DNA of 64,000 nucleotides from Leptodontidium sp. MPI-SDFR-AT-0119 (GCA_020726505.1 JAHLEZ010000001.1:5952001-6016000); one strand, 5' to 3'; positions 34,296 through 45,791 are shown, counted from the first letter of the stretch. The notes: generated from the letters alone by a model not told the origin. A program made the numbers and translations.

Positions 34296-35179
34296 GGTGG
34301 ATTGAGGCCGATCCTATGTAAAGTATTTCCGATGCTGGGAGGCGATCTCGTGCTGTCGGTAGGTTGGCTGCTTGGGAAATAAGAGCCACCCAAAGTCCAA
34401 TCCAGGAGGTTACATAACCATTCGTTCATTACCCGGCGCTAGCAGGGAAGCAGGCTCAGGGTAAGGGTTATAATTGGTCTAAGAAGTGGGTACCAATCGA
34501 GCCTCATCCTCTGGCGAATACTTAATGGCTTCTCGTTTATGCCCTTGCGAACGCTGGGCAATGTCCTGGACACACGAGGAGGGGCCCGGCCCAAGGGATC
34601 ATGACTTCTTCCTCAATCTTCTGTCGTGCACTTTGAGCTCTATTCTTTCCTAATTCTTCAAGTCAAGCCCTGGGTCAGAACCTACTCTATCCTACTCGAA
34701 TTCGCTATGGGACCGAACTTGCCAGAGTAGAGCACAGATGAGTGTGGAAGATAAGGATTTGACTTTATACGTTTAGAGAGAGTAGTTCAGGTGTGGCCGC
34801 GACATTAGGGCAGCTGAGTTCGTCACAAGAGAGGCATCCGTCAGGTAGAGGCACTGTGCAAAAAATCCGCCACTTTTTGCTCCGCTTCAAGACATGGTGC
34901 AACTCTACCCATAATTAAACCCATGAATAAAGTATGCTCCGAGACTACCTCGACGTTGGCGGCTATGTAGAGGCAGATCAACTTTCTCAGCCCATCGATC
35001 TCAGTTTCTAAATCTAGAGTCGAACCATCTGGGAGAGAAAACTATGTGGTTATGCGCGACATTATGTCTTTCGGTATTATAATATCAATATTAGTCATTA
35101 ATGGTCTAAAGAACGAGGCGATGAGACCAAAGAAGATAATCACTTACATCTTCCGGCCTCACTTTTATTTAAGCCACTC
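34296..35179. other. Intergenic region
   Basis: Between the SDHAF3 start and the end of the broken kinase locus. No coding frame with a domain and no RNA gene recognised. Confidence 0.45.
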
Positions 35180-36457
35180 TCACAGCTCTGTATTATTCAA
35201 ACCGTTCTCACCTACTCCTGAAGAGTACTCCGAAAACCACGGGTTTCCTGTAATATCCTTCGCCGACAGACGTTGGGTCGGCTCATACGCTAGCATTCCC
35301 AGAAGAAGTTTGAGAAATGTTTCCTGCTGGCTTAGTAGAAGGTGCGGGCAGTGGTCGCGGACTAGAGACGCGAGTGGGCGACTCGGTTGAAAGGATTTGT
35401 TATACCACCACGAAACAGGTTCGTATTCTGTCCAAGCGAACGAATGTTCCTATTTTGCTGGGAAGGGGCTGAGCACATCAACTATTGTCCCAAGCATAAT
35501 AGACGCATTATCGAAGACTATGGGAAAGAGCCTTACGGAGCTCTGAATCTCGAAGATTAGGCGTGCAAGGGCCCAGATATCGCTACTCTTTGAGGGAGGA
35601 ATGCCAAAGTACATCTCTGCTGCGAAAAATGATGGGGGTGTTCCTAAACCATCTGGCGGGTCTTTAGTAAAGAAGGATTGACTAAAGTCGGTGATGCGAA
35701 TGTTTCCAAGTAAGTCTAGGCCTATATTTGAAAATTTGACGGCCTGGACGACCTTTTTAGGAGCATGTGGCGAATATGAGCCATCTAACAGCTTTAGTGA
35801 AGCTGTTCTGGCAGGGCCCAGATGCTCATATATTTGAATTTTCGACCAAGACTGAATATCCTGAAGCTCAAAGAGAACGTTAGCGTAAGTAAGATCTAAA
35901 AGTAACCGTTTTAGCGGCAGGCTTGCAATGACGAGAGATAAAAACGTACCACCATGGCATATCTCTAAGGAGTGTAAATAGGCCAACCCGCTAGCAATCT
36001 GTTGAGATGCCTTATGGCGTAGGGATTTCGGAAGCTGCCTGTCGCTCATATCTTTGATGCTTGGCCCGAGGACGGGAAGGACTAAGCAGTAGTGTAACCC
36101 GTTCGGTCTATTGATTTGGAAGACATCATTAAGAGATGATATATTCGGATGAGTAGCGGCACATTTTTGAAGGTGCCGGAGGATGTTGAGTTCCATGTCA
36201 TCCGTGGCGCTGGCACAAAGGATCTTAAGGGCGTAATAATAGCCCTGCGTATTCACTAAGCGAGCGAGCCAGACTGTTGAAAAGCCTCCAGATCTAAGTT
36301 TGTGTATACCTTCGTACCGTTTTTCCTTTTCACCCAGCATATCGCCTATATTGACCAGATGATAACCACTAACAACGTATTTCTCGACGTCTTCAACACC
36401 GTCTAAATTCGGGTCACAGTACGTCCATTGTATTGACTCCGAAGACGTTGAAGTCAT
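35180..36457 (-). pseudogene. SRPK-like protein kinase, interrupted by an in-frame TAG
   Basis: Coding starts at 36457. A 54-nt phase-1 intron at 35896-35949 (GTACGT donor, TTAG acceptor) restores ICHG-DLTYANVLF. Kinase landmarks: RSGGFSTVWLAR loop, YYALK lysine, HGDLTYAN catalytic loop, RITDFSQSF (Ser replaces Gly of DFG), SSDIWALARLIFEI. The frame stops at TAG 35450-35452 (codon 318) after LSPFPAK. The same frame then continues for 89 more residues with clear kinase C-lobe sequence (EPVSWWYN, LLLGMLAYEPTQRLSAKDI, NPWF) to TGA at 35180-35182. The simplest reading is TGG mutated to TAG. The truncated form lacks the end of the kinase fold and is unlikely to be active. SRPK-like kinases form large families in filamentous fungi. 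Confidence 0.75.
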
Positions 36458-36996
36458 AGCGAATCCAGTAGTGTAGGAATAATAATGTCTAGAAGCTTAA
36501 ATCGAAGAGGACTCTAGGATATGAAGTTTGTGATGGCGTCCTCGAGCTTCAAATTATGACTGAATAGGATTCAGTAACAGCCTGAGGGCGGAGCTGGGCG
36601 ATTTCTTCGCGGCTTTGATAATCCTCAAGGCTGCATGTAGGTTTACGGAGTTTCAATTGGTTTCGTTGGCGGTTCGTTATTACGGCAGCCGGGATTACAG
36701 TAACGAGGCTGATCATCAACAACAGAAAAAATCGGCCGTAAATCCACTGTGGATGGGTTTAGTCCACGACGAATGCCAGGTACAACAATCGTGGAACCGG
36801 CACTGCACCGTGGGAGTGTGTCATTGATTAGCCATAGGCACAGTTGTCGCCGCCGGTGATCAAGTGTGCAGTCAAAACTCTCTATTTACTGAAGTTAAAT
36901 GAGAGTATTGGAGGTCCATACAGAACGAATACCACAAGCGCAAGCTATTTAGATATATCTTCAGCAACACCCTTTCCAATATCCACTCAACTTAGT
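36458..36996. other. Intergenic region
   Basis: Between the kinase start and the 3' end of the glucuronoyl esterase, both on minus. Only small unsupported frames are present. Confidence 0.4.
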
Positions 36997-38184
36997 TCAG
37001 GTCAAGGTCGGCACAGGCCAGGAGTAGTAGTTAGCCAAGTTAACTGTAGCAGCACTCTTAGCTACGATCGGCGGGTTTGTCGTACTACCCAACAAGAATC
37101 TCTGCATGAACGCTGTCAAGTCGGACTGTTGGCTACTGGGGAATTGGCAATGAGAATGTCCGCCAACAAGCGAGAAGCCAAAACTCTCAGGGACGCCCCA
37201 CGCCTTATAGATGGTTTGTCCAACCTCCATGCATCCTGTGGTGCTGACAGGACCGAGCCAATCGATATCATTCTCGACGGGGAAGAGACCGCGAGGAACA
37301 GTGAGAGCAGCAAGCATGTGATGGTCAAATGGAAGCTGGGTGACTTTCGAGGTCCAACTGTTGAAGTTAGGCGAGAACCAAGCATTCTCGCCAACGATTT
37401 GAGAGGCGGTTTGGATGTTCTTCCCGGCCTTCTTCTCGGAGTCTGAGATACGCCAGCATGCTGCTCCGCCCGAACCGGACTCTTGAGGGATGGTGAGTGC
37501 GATTCGGGGCTCGAAGGCACCGACAATGAAAGCACCTTTGCCGTTTCGCGAACACCCTGTCACACCGAGGCGGGTGGTGTCAATGTTGGCCGCAGGGGTC
37601 AACTCCAAGCCATCGATGAGACGGCTCACTCCCCATGCCCAGGCGATCAAGGCGCCTGCACTGTGGCTCTTGCCATACAAGTTGAAGAAGAGTCCTGTAC
37701 CGTGACTCCCGCTGTTCTGCTGTGCGGCCATGTTATCGTTCTCGAAGTTGATGGTTGCGACGCCTGCTGGGATGGGAATGCTTGATCCTCCGATGGCAAT
37801 AATAGCTGGGTATGGAGACTTTCCGCCAGAGGGAGTCGTGATCTTAGCATTCATCGTGATGGACTTTCCGCCGTCGGTAATAGCGACCTTGAGGGCGCCC
37901 CCAGAGAAAGTGGCTGTTACGCTCTGCGGCTTGGGGGGAAGGTCCCCGAGTTCGTACTTCTGCATCAAGGCGCTGATTTCTTGTTGGCGGCAAGGCCATT
38001 GCGATTTACTGGTGATCTTGGTGCCATTGAGGAAAGTGAACGGGTCTGGAAGTTTCGCATCTGTGGTCGAGGGGGCGTAGCCTGCTGGGAGACCGCAGGA
38101 TGCTGCTGCTTGACGCTCATCGAGATAGGGGTATGGGGATGCGAAGGCAGGAACCGCGAGGAGGAAGGTGGAAAGGTACTTCAT
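36997..38184 (-). CDS. Secreted 4-O-methyl-glucuronoyl methylesterase (CE15)
   Basis: Single exon, 395 aa from ATG 38184; the in-frame ATG at 38265 would bury the signal peptide. MKYLSTFLLAVPAFASP is a clear signal sequence. The catalytic serine is S212 in GCSRNGKGA, the acid probably E235 in IPQESGSGG, and the histidine lies in GGHSHCQFP (343-345), the CE15 layout. No CBM1 cellulose-binding module is present. CE15 enzymes cut ester bonds between glucuronic acid of xylan and lignin, so the organism likely attacks plant cell walls. A TATAAG element lies about 90 bases upstream of the ATG. Confidence 0.93.
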   Translation of the reverse strand: MKYLSTFLLAVPAFASPYPYLDERQAAASCGLPAGYAPSTTDAKLPDPFTFLNGTKITSKSQWPCRQQEISALMQKYELGDLPPKPQSVTATFSGGALKVAITDGGKSITMNAKITTPSGGKSPYPAIIAIGGSSIPIPAGVATINFENDNMAAQQNSGSHGTGLFFNLYGKSHSAGALIAWAWGVSRLIDGLELTPAANIDTTRLGVTGCSRNGKGAFIVGAFEPRIALTIPQESGSGGAACWRISDSEKKAGKNIQTASQIVGENAWFSPNFNSWTSKVTQLPFDHHMLAALTVPRGLFPVENDIDWLGPVSTTGCMEVGQTIYKAWGVPESFGFSLVGGHSHCQFPSSQQSDLTAFMQRFLLGSTTNPPIVAKSAATVNLANYYSWPVPTLT

Positions 38185-39678
38185 GATGATGAGAAGGAAC
38201 GAGAACGGACAAACTTTGACAATTGAACGGCTGAGCTGAAATCCCAAGAGACGAAAGGTACTCATTGCTCGTTCTTATATTGGGAAAACGAATAATTAAT
38301 AACCGGTTGCGCTGTTGTCTACTTCTCCCATATATGGAAGAAGTCTCTGTCTTCCCGCAAGTGATATTCGGCAGTCTGCCACATGATAAGATGGTTCTTC
38401 AGGGCAAAGCAGTGCACATCCAATCGCAAAGAGGTTTGCCGATATGTCCCTGTCGATTTAGATTGCCTGCATTACCCCAGAAAGATCGGCGGTTTTGTCC
38501 CGAGAAGGGATGCCTCCGGTTGATCCGTCTTGCGAACTGCCTGTGTCCTTTCTACCGCCCACAGCAAGGGGGTATCATTTCAGGGCAGTTTGAGTAGATG
38601 GCTGATGGGATACTTGCCAAGAGGAGGGGATTTTATGTATATATATCCATTTATGCTCAATCTGATGGCATATCTAAGAGCCAAGTCTGGATAGAAGGAT
38701 ATTTGCCGTGTTGAGGCTGAATGATAAGCGACCCAAACACGACCATCGGAAGTTCCATCAAACGATGCAGATCTGATTCAACAAAGTCATTGACGCCACT
38801 AGCACTCGACTGCCAGTATTCAAACAGCGGAACTGGGTATCTCATCAGGACGGCCAAGCTTTGGTGTTTCACTGTGCTTTGCCATGCGGAAGTGGCACTG
38901 ACTGGAGGAATGCAATCGGAAGAATGCAAGTGGCTCAATACCAGAGTTTAGCAGGATATGTAAAGGGAGTCGTCACCCGCCAAGAGGGTTGACTTGTGAA
39001 CGTCCCCTTTCAATGGCGAGAATGACATGCCCAACTCCGCTACTTGGCAGAGGCACGCGTGATGGATACATGTTACATTAAGGAAATTGAAGAAAACACT
39101 CCCTTGACTGGGTATGCAGACGGCAAAGGGGAGTACCCCACATCTCTCCCACTTGGGAGATGTGGGGCTTGGATGAAGGTAGAGTATGTATGAGTCTATG
39201 GGAGTCTGAGAGTGTTTGTGCCATAGATTTGCGACTGTGTTCTGCACACTGGCTAGTGCTTCGTGGCGCAAGAGGAGGTGTAGAAGGAACTGCGTGAATC
39301 TGCAACTCGCGAAACCAGTGAAGGCCACCTACCACATTGTAATAATGCAGCTCGAGGTAGAGTTTGCCTTCGCCACGACCGTGTTCATGGCCGGCAGAGG
39401 GGGTTCGGTCAATGGGGGAAGACTGAAGGCAGCCAATGGGACAAGAATTTGAATTGGAGAAGACTGAATGCTGATGGACAGACACCTTAGCGAGAATGAG
39501 AAATTGGTTGTCGAGAGAACTTTGCTTGAGCGCTAACAATAGTTATAGGTAGGTATGTAGGATATGTAGCTCGGCGAGCTCGGAGAAGCGCTTGAGGTGC
39601 TGTAAGGCGCAATGATGGATATGATGTTCCTATTCTAAGACATGTCTATCTCTAAACAAACATCATGCATCAGCTTCC
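38185..39678. other. Intergenic region, 1.5 kb
   Basis: Upstream of the CE15 esterase and downstream of the PPR gene. Short frames on both strands at 38721-39539 lack any domain. Possible home of carbon-source regulatory sites for the esterase; none identified with confidence. Confidence 0.4.
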
Positions 39679-42351
39679 TCACAGTATCCCATGCAGCGAC
39701 GGCAATGATGCTACACCGGAGTCGAACAGGAAACGATTTCTCGGATCTTTAATCGAATCTTCACTAGGCAATCCAAGTCTCCTCATCCTCTGCCTCTCCC
39801 GCCTCCGCCATCTCACCAACGCCATCTGCTGCACGATCTCCTGCAACTCAACAGCAGTGAAGTACTCCCCTCCAAGAGCCTCATCGATTTGCTTCGCCGC
39901 CTCGTCCAGAGTTCCAATCGACCATTTCCTTCTCTCGTTATACCGGCGGTTGGAGTACCCAGGCCCGTAATACATGATAAGCCGATTGAAGATAGCTTTG
40001 CGGACACTTCGACGATCGATGTGGACACCTAGACTGTTGAGGTTCTTGAGGATGTGGATGCCGGATGTCATAGCTGATGATTTTTCCTCCAGGGCATCCT
40101 CTGTGGCGAGGAAGTGGGAAGGGCGGGTACGTTGAGGGTGTTGGGGCTGGCTTGCTATAAATCCCCATTCCACGATGGATTTCTGGAGGCTTGGGGGGAA
40201 GAGTACACACAGCGGGTGCAAACCATGCGAGGTGGGAAGTTCAGCTGGTACACGGTACCTCTGAAGCCAAGATTCAGTATTGCAATGATTCTGTGGTCCG
40301 TAGCAAGTTGCAAGCCAAGAACAAAGATTCCGCATACTACTCATGTGGCCAAGCATGCCGATACGTCGGATGATTTCGTGCCAAAGGTTTGGGTGTACGT
40401 AGGTCCCGGATCTCATGATTGTTTTCAACATTGCTATACTTCGCATCAGACCGTCTTTCCCGTTCAGTCCATTGCGCAGGCTAATCGGGCGCTGGCCCAT
40501 CCGGCGTGGCCCCAGTATATGTTTGAGTAGAAGGGATACTGTTGCTCCTTTGACAGGAATGCCATCAATGAGCATATCTTCAAGGCCACGCAAAGCAACG
40601 GATACATCGCTGGTTGAGATGACCATTCTTAGCTCGACGTTCCGCTTTTCAATCTCCGGTGACATGCTTGCTAGGAGTCTGATCTCCAGGGTCCTGCGAT
40701 ATTGTGTCCAGTCTGCACCTTGGGCATAGGAAGCGAGTAAAGCTTCTTGCAGCTCAAAGTTTTGAAGTTCATCCGGATGTTGGTCGCTGTGTAAGAGGCC
40801 ATCAAGTAAATCCAACTTGCCCTCTCGAGCAAATTTCTCGACAGCACGAGAGAAGAGAGATACACCAATAGAGATTCCTAGCACTTTGAGCTGTTCGATT
40901 CTTGAAATTATTGCTTCTGGATCAAGATTCCGAAGTGCAATAGCTTGGAGTGACAGAGGGCCAATCTCCTGAACTCCAAGAGCGTGCACTGCATTGATTG
41001 CAACATCAAGCGAAACCCAAGTGGTAGCGAACCAACGAGCTCCCAGTTCATCGTTGTATTTCTTGACCGGGATATGCATAGTCTCGCCATGGATGATGTT
41101 CATCATTTCCCGGGAAATCTTGGTGTTGTCTTCAAGCTTCTGAGAGAGCGAAGAGGCAAAAGAAGTACCAGCTTTCACAAGATCCTGAGTGACTTTTCGA
41201 GCTGAAGGAGGGTCGTAAGTCGCCAGGAATTGTACGAGAGGCTCGGCAACTTTTGCTGAACGTGGAGCATCGCCATTTTTGCACAGAAAGGAGTGCCATT
41301 GCAACGCCAATTTGTACTGCTCTTTTTGGGAGAAGAGAGGGATGATCTTGGCATAGATATTCCGATGTGGTTGCGTATTGTAGATCTGTCTGAGAGTGCC
41401 CAAGTCGCCTCCTTTCGAAACCACCCCTCGGCACATCTCTGCAAAGGTTCTGGGACCGGGTTGATGGAGCTTGCTCAAACGATTATGCCATTTCAGAGCT
41501 AGATCGCCCTCGTGATTTGCGAGGAAATGACCGACGATCTGAGGGTACAGTCTACTCCAATACAGGTTATGATGGTGCTTGTTCCGCTTTGCGTAATCGT
41601 AGATGCTCTCCAAAGCGGCAGGGTCCTCAAATCCAAAGGTCAAAAAGGTATGCCAGAGTTTGTCCGCCAAATGTCCTGTTGTAGGTAGTTGGATGTTCCT
41701 GTCTCGAACAGCATCCCAAAACATCCTGATTCCTTCCCTCCCATATATTCGCTTCCTATACCCAAGAAGCATAGCCCATAGTGACATGTCGTTCCCTTGT
41801 GTTGAGTCCAGCAGTCTATGCTGGTCTCCGGTGGGCTCAAGGGCTAGGTTTGATTCGAATTCCAATCGTTCATTACTGAATATAGACTCCTCCCAAACAA
41901 CCCGCCGCTTTGATGCAACGTCCCTCGTGCCCACCTTTGGCTCGTCGGGGCCTTGAGTCATGAGTGCTGGAGGAGATCTTTCCTGCTTGGATTTCGTTCC
42001 ATTTGGTGCTGCTGATATAAAGTCCAAGCTCCTTCTCTGTTCGTGAGACTTGATATCATATGGAGACACTTTGTCAAGGTAGGCATTGGAAGCTCTCTCA
42101 ATCCCGATCCCACGACCAGCTCTGCTCCCAAGCTCCTGTGCATTCCCAGCATCCTCCTCGTCCCCATCCCGCTCCCTAGCAGCAACAGCTACTCCTGAGT
42201 ACTTCCTCAAGCACAATCCGCCCCTGGTCCCCCTACTTGACTCTAAACTCGCAGGCGCATAGCTCTGCACAGCTCCCTCATCACCAACCAGTAACCTCAG
42301 CAACTCTCTACAGGACGGCCTGGTGACCAGTCTCTGCAGCGCAGGACGCAT
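39679..42351 (-). CDS. Pentatricopeptide-repeat-like mitochondrial protein
   Basis: Single exon, 890 aa. The start (MRPALQRLVTRPSCRELLRLL) is a basic, amphipathic likely mitochondrial presequence. The body is helical with loosely spaced ~35-residue units resembling PPR hairpins (for example AALESIYDYAKRNKHHHNLYW, GTLRQIYNTQPHRNIYAKII, YKLALQWHSFLCKNGDAP). The C-terminus has a strongly basic block, VRWRRRERQRMRRLG, seen in fungal PPR proteins. Such proteins usually bind specific mitochondrial mRNAs to control stability or translation. The RNA target cannot be predicted here. It faces RXT2 across a ~550-bp divergent promoter region. Confidence 0.72.
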   Translation of the reverse strand: MRPALQRLVTRPSCRELLRLLVGDEGAVQSYAPASLESSRGTRGGLCLRKYSGVAVAARERDGDEEDAGNAQELGSRAGRGIGIERASNAYLDKVSPYDIKSHEQRRSLDFISAAPNGTKSKQERSPPALMTQGPDEPKVGTRDVASKRRVVWEESIFSNERLEFESNLALEPTGDQHRLLDSTQGNDMSLWAMLLGYRKRIYGREGIRMFWDAVRDRNIQLPTTGHLADKLWHTFLTFGFEDPAALESIYDYAKRNKHHHNLYWSRLYPQIVGHFLANHEGDLALKWHNRLSKLHQPGPRTFAEMCRGVVSKGGDLGTLRQIYNTQPHRNIYAKIIPLFSQKEQYKLALQWHSFLCKNGDAPRSAKVAEPLVQFLATYDPPSARKVTQDLVKAGTSFASSLSQKLEDNTKISREMMNIIHGETMHIPVKKYNDELGARWFATTWVSLDVAINAVHALGVQEIGPLSLQAIALRNLDPEAIISRIEQLKVLGISIGVSLFSRAVEKFAREGKLDLLDGLLHSDQHPDELQNFELQEALLASYAQGADWTQYRRTLEIRLLASMSPEIEKRNVELRMVISTSDVSVALRGLEDMLIDGIPVKGATVSLLLKHILGPRRMGQRPISLRNGLNGKDGLMRSIAMLKTIMRSGTYVHPNLWHEIIRRIGMLGHMSSMRNLCSWLATCYGPQNHCNTESWLQRYRVPAELPTSHGLHPLCVLFPPSLQKSIVEWGFIASQPQHPQRTRPSHFLATEDALEEKSSAMTSGIHILKNLNSLGVHIDRRSVRKAIFNRLIMYYGPGYSNRRYNERRKWSIGTLDEAAKQIDEALGGEYFTAVELQEIVQQMALVRWRRRERQRMRRLGLPSEDSIKDPRNRFLFDSGVASLPSLHGIL

Positions 42352-42899
42352 TCTTCTTCAGTGTTGAAATCCTCAAAGGCCAATTGGCGTGCTGTGCATC
42401 GAACATCGCCATCGCATCGCTTCCTCCGTCAATGTGTCTGTTGTCGATTCCTGGAGTTGAAGCTGTTGGAAGTGAGGGCTTGGGTTTCCGCTCTGCAGCC
42501 CACAAGGCGGCTTCACGTGATTAACCCAAATTCTCTTAGCGCGTCATCACAGGGCATTCAGGTTGAGGCGCGCCAGCCTCGTCCGTCCCCCGTCCCAAGT
42601 TCATGTTCATTCAGCCATGCCGCAGATTTCCTCTTCCACCTCCTCTCCAAATTCCAAAACCCACCACCACTTCACACTATCCAACCTCACGACTCGAGGT
42701 TAGCTTCCTGTTACTGTTGCATATCATCGCATACGACCTTGAGTATCGGCTCTCCCACCTCTGTTGATTGCGCCCGTCTGGGAGCTCGTCGAACCCCTCA
42801 CGGAAAGTCTGCAGATGAGCGCCAACCCGGTCACAATCGTTTCCTTCGAGTTGAATCAGCAATAGAACCCACATTCAGAAACACTTCTGATTCGGTGCC
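42352..42899. other. Divergent promoter region
   Basis: Sits between the PPR gene (-) and RXT2 (+) and must hold both promoters. A plus frame at 42361-42945 overlaps the RXT2 start in another frame and is not supported. Confidence 0.5.
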
Positions 42900-44551
42900 A
42901 TGGCGTCTCAAGCTGCGATATTTGCTGAGACCATTGCTGGCATGAAAAAGGCTGTCAAAAGAAAAGCATATGGTAGATTCCTTCTCACCTCAACTGCCAT
43001 CGCCATAAATGCTCACCAATCCGCTTTGCAGATTCGGATTCCGACAGTTCGATCGAGAAACTCACAAACCGAGGGAACAAATTGAGAAAGAAAGCAAGAT
43101 TCATCCATGAAGGTCAATTGGCGCCCCCGAGCGGCCCTCAGGTCTACAAGAGAGTGCGTTTCCACCGTTCGCAGAACTCGCCGACATAGAGACTAATGCG
43201 CCAACAGCGAATTGAGCATGCGGGATACCAGAGAGACATCATAAGTCGCAATCCTCCTTTGGTCGACGAAGATGGATACGAAGTTGACAGTGACGACGAC
43301 GACGAGAGGGCTCGGGATGCAATTGCTGCTGCCGCGGAACAGGACCCTTACTCAGATGTAAAGATTGAACGTATGGTCATGTATTTTGTATGTCTACAGA
43401 CTTTCTAGCTAACGCGAGTGACAGATCTTCTTGTGCCATTGACAGCAGCTTCCGACCTCCCTGACCATCCTACATTATCGAAGCCCTTCAACTCGAAAAC
43501 ATTAACGGAGTTGACTCAACATGCAGGCGAGATGGTCCAGAAAGAAAAGGCATCGCTGTGGAGGATCAAGCATCTATTGACGAGGCTGAGCGGCGACAAT
43601 ACCTGGTATCCTTGTGCAAGTGTTGAAACCGAGAACGACCACAATCTGTTCATGGATGAGCGGGATCCACCCCATGGAAACATGCTCGGGAAGGCAGCTG
43701 CAAGAGTGGAGGGGGATCAGGTCTCTACCGGAACCCTTGCCTTGGAGGATGTTGACCAGAGGCTAGCGAACGAAGATCAAGGCCTTCTCTTGGAAGCAAT
43801 GCAGACCACCGAGAAGACTACAGATGAGGATATTTCCATGGACTCGACGAGTGCGAACGACACAGGGAAGACTACCTCGAGAATATCGAACGAGTCCAAC
43901 GCAGCAATGGCTACATCCCTACAAAATGGCCAAAATGGTGTTTCCGATGGAGCAACTTCTGGAGACGTAATGGATGTGGACGAACCGGCCAAGGATCAAG
44001 CGCTGGGAAGTCATGAAGACCAGGCGCAGCCTACAGAGGAAGTTGATATGGTTGATGGTGAATTAGGAGAGGATCAAGATGGAAATCCGACGCCACACCG
44101 GATGAGGACACGAGCCCAAGCACAAGCAGCCTCAGACAACAACACTACAAGAACCAGATCCACAACCCCAGATTCGGCCAGCGAGATGTTCATCCACCCC
44201 TTCTTCTTAGCACCAGCGTCATCTCGCCCAGACCGAAACGTTGGACTACCCCTGCCAGAAGCGGACGAGACTCGGAGACTCTTGCAGTTGTATATTCAGA
44301 AGCAGGAAGAAGTTTGTCGAGGCGCTCAAAAAGTCTACGATGGCTTACTGAAGGCGGATCGCTACCGCAAGCTGGTCATGAAATGGGCAAAAGCCGAGGG
44401 GCATGTAGGCACAAATCGGGACATGTCTGATGGCGAGGACTGGTATGACAAAGAAGAATGGGGCTTGGATGAAGATCTTAAAAAGGGGCAGGACGAAGAG
44501 GAAGAGGATGCTGCAACCACGGCGAAAAAGACTCGAACTCGTCGGCAATAG
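42900..44551 (+). CDS. rxt2: RXT2-like subunit of the Rpd3L histone deacetylase complex
   Basis: Exons 42900-42972, 43032-43153, 43208-43370 and 43425-44551, 494 aa. Phases agree throughout. The first donor is the unusual GTAGAT; others are GTGCGT and GTATGG. The spliced N-terminus reads KRKAYG-DSDSS, NRGNKLRKKARFIHEGQLAPPSGP, HAGYQRDIISRNPPLVDEDGYEVDSDDD, then PLTAASDLPDHPTLSKPF and SLWRIKHLLTRLSGDNTWYPC, the hallmark blocks of the Rxt2 N-terminal domain. The rest is acidic and disordered, with a helical segment LLQLYIQKQEEVCRGAQKVYDGL. In yeast Rxt2 belongs to the large Rpd3 deacetylase complex that represses transcription in the nucleus. Confidence 0.92.
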
Positions 44552-45167
44552 CCATTTTCCACAAGGTTTCTTCTCTATTTGGGTTGGTGGCTTCCAGGTT
44601 GCGGCGTTTTGGGGTGCCTTAGTAGGCATACTTTGGGTAACGATATCTAGGGTCTCTGGCGCATGAATTGACGACCAATTTGCATCACCAGACGTCCTTT
44701 GTCCTTTGTCATGTTTATAGATTCGATTGAGATGAACAAGTCAACTCGTTTCCAGTATTCAGAGTTTCGTCAGCTTTTCCTCCCAGTTCAAGGTTCTAGG
44801 GCTTCTTTGACTAAACCTCTCGGATTTGGAAGTTAAAGCTTTTGCCATACAGGGACGTACCATTGATTTGAATGAGTACGTGAATGTATAGCCAACTCAG
44901 CGCCGTTTTACCTAAAGCACGGCTTGCTCCTAGGACTGAAAACGTTGGGTTGGGATAAGGCTCGAATGGGTACATTCATTGTACACTTGTTGTACAAATA
45001 TCCTACACGTCCTAACCCCTTCGCATGATTCGACACTCGAAACTCTAGAGCCGTTGCACCAGGAGGACGCAGATTTCCTTGGGTCCAGGATGTTCCTCGG
45101 TCAGACATCCCTTCTTGTCTTCTCTTGGGACGAGAGACAAAATCCGAGATACCACAGTGAGCGGTAA
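44552..45167. other. Intergenic region, convergent 3' ends
   Basis: 3' UTRs of RXT2 and of the minus-strand membrane protein gene. No gene seen. Confidence 0.5.
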
Positions 45168-45791
45168 TCATTTCTTACGCTCCTCCTTCTCCTGCACAAC
45201 CTTCTCATCGATCTCCTTGGCCTCCTCAACTTTGTCCTTCCCCCAACTCCAGACTTCCCAGATCTGATCCATAATCAAGCCACCATATCCCCTCCCTTCA
45301 TCCAAGGCCGCTTTCTCTTTCTGGTCCCTCTTCGCCTTCCAGTCCGCACCTTCGTTTCCCATCCACACCTTCTCTAGTAGACCCCTCTGCTTCTCTTCAG
45401 TATTCTTCCTCCTCACTGCGGCTACTACGCTTTTATCGTCCGGAGCATTAACGTTACTGGTGGAATTTGTAGATATCCCAGCATCCCTCCGTTCGCGTTC
45501 CTCCTTCAAGCGGCGCTGTGTTTCCATAGCTTTAGGTGGCAGATCATGATTCGACATACTCTCCATCCTACTCCCAAAGCGCTGTGCTATGCTTGCGCCT
45601 GTGTAGTGTGATGCGAGGTGGTTGCCGCCAGCGAAGAAGCCGGCTGTGAGGGCCACGGTGTAGAAGTCGAGTTTGCGAGGTGGGATTAGGATTACAATTG
45701 GGCAGACGATAAGCGCACCCAAAGCGATATTGTGGTAAAGGGTTTCGCGGGAGTTGGGGTAAGATAGGGAGGTGGGTGTTGTGGTTGACAT
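45168..45791 (-). CDS. Small conserved membrane protein (rhomboid-like by family name only)
   Basis: Single exon, 207 aa. After a Ser/Thr-rich start come two hydrophobic segments (IALGALIVCPIVILI, about residues 23-37; FYTVALTAGFFAGGNHLASH, about 43-62). The rest is charged, with a coiled-coil tendency and the block GLLEKVWMGNEGADWKAKR then GRGYGGLIMDQIWEVWSWG. I recall similar fungal proteins being labelled rhomboid family membrane protein, but the rhomboid GxSG serine and catalytic histidine are not visible, so protease activity is not supported. The highly charged C-terminal half probably faces the cytosol or mitochondrial matrix. Confidence 0.75.
   Translation of the reverse strand: MSTTTPTSLSYPNSRETLYHNIALGALIVCPIVILIPPRKLDFYTVALTAGFFAGGNHLASHYTGASIAQRFGSRMESMSNHDLPPKAMETQRRLKEERERRDAGISTNSTSNVNAPDDKSVVAAVRRKNTEEKQRGLLEKVWMGNEGADWKAKRDQKEKAALDEGRGYGGLIMDQIWEVWSWGKDKVEEAKEIDEKVVQEKEERKK

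Noticed and set aside
36844..37446. 200-codon plus-strand frame
   Set aside because: Most of it is antisense to the CE15 esterase and shows no independent features.
45168..45791. Active rhomboid protease
   Set aside because: Only two hydrophobic segments and no GxSG serine or catalytic histidine visible.
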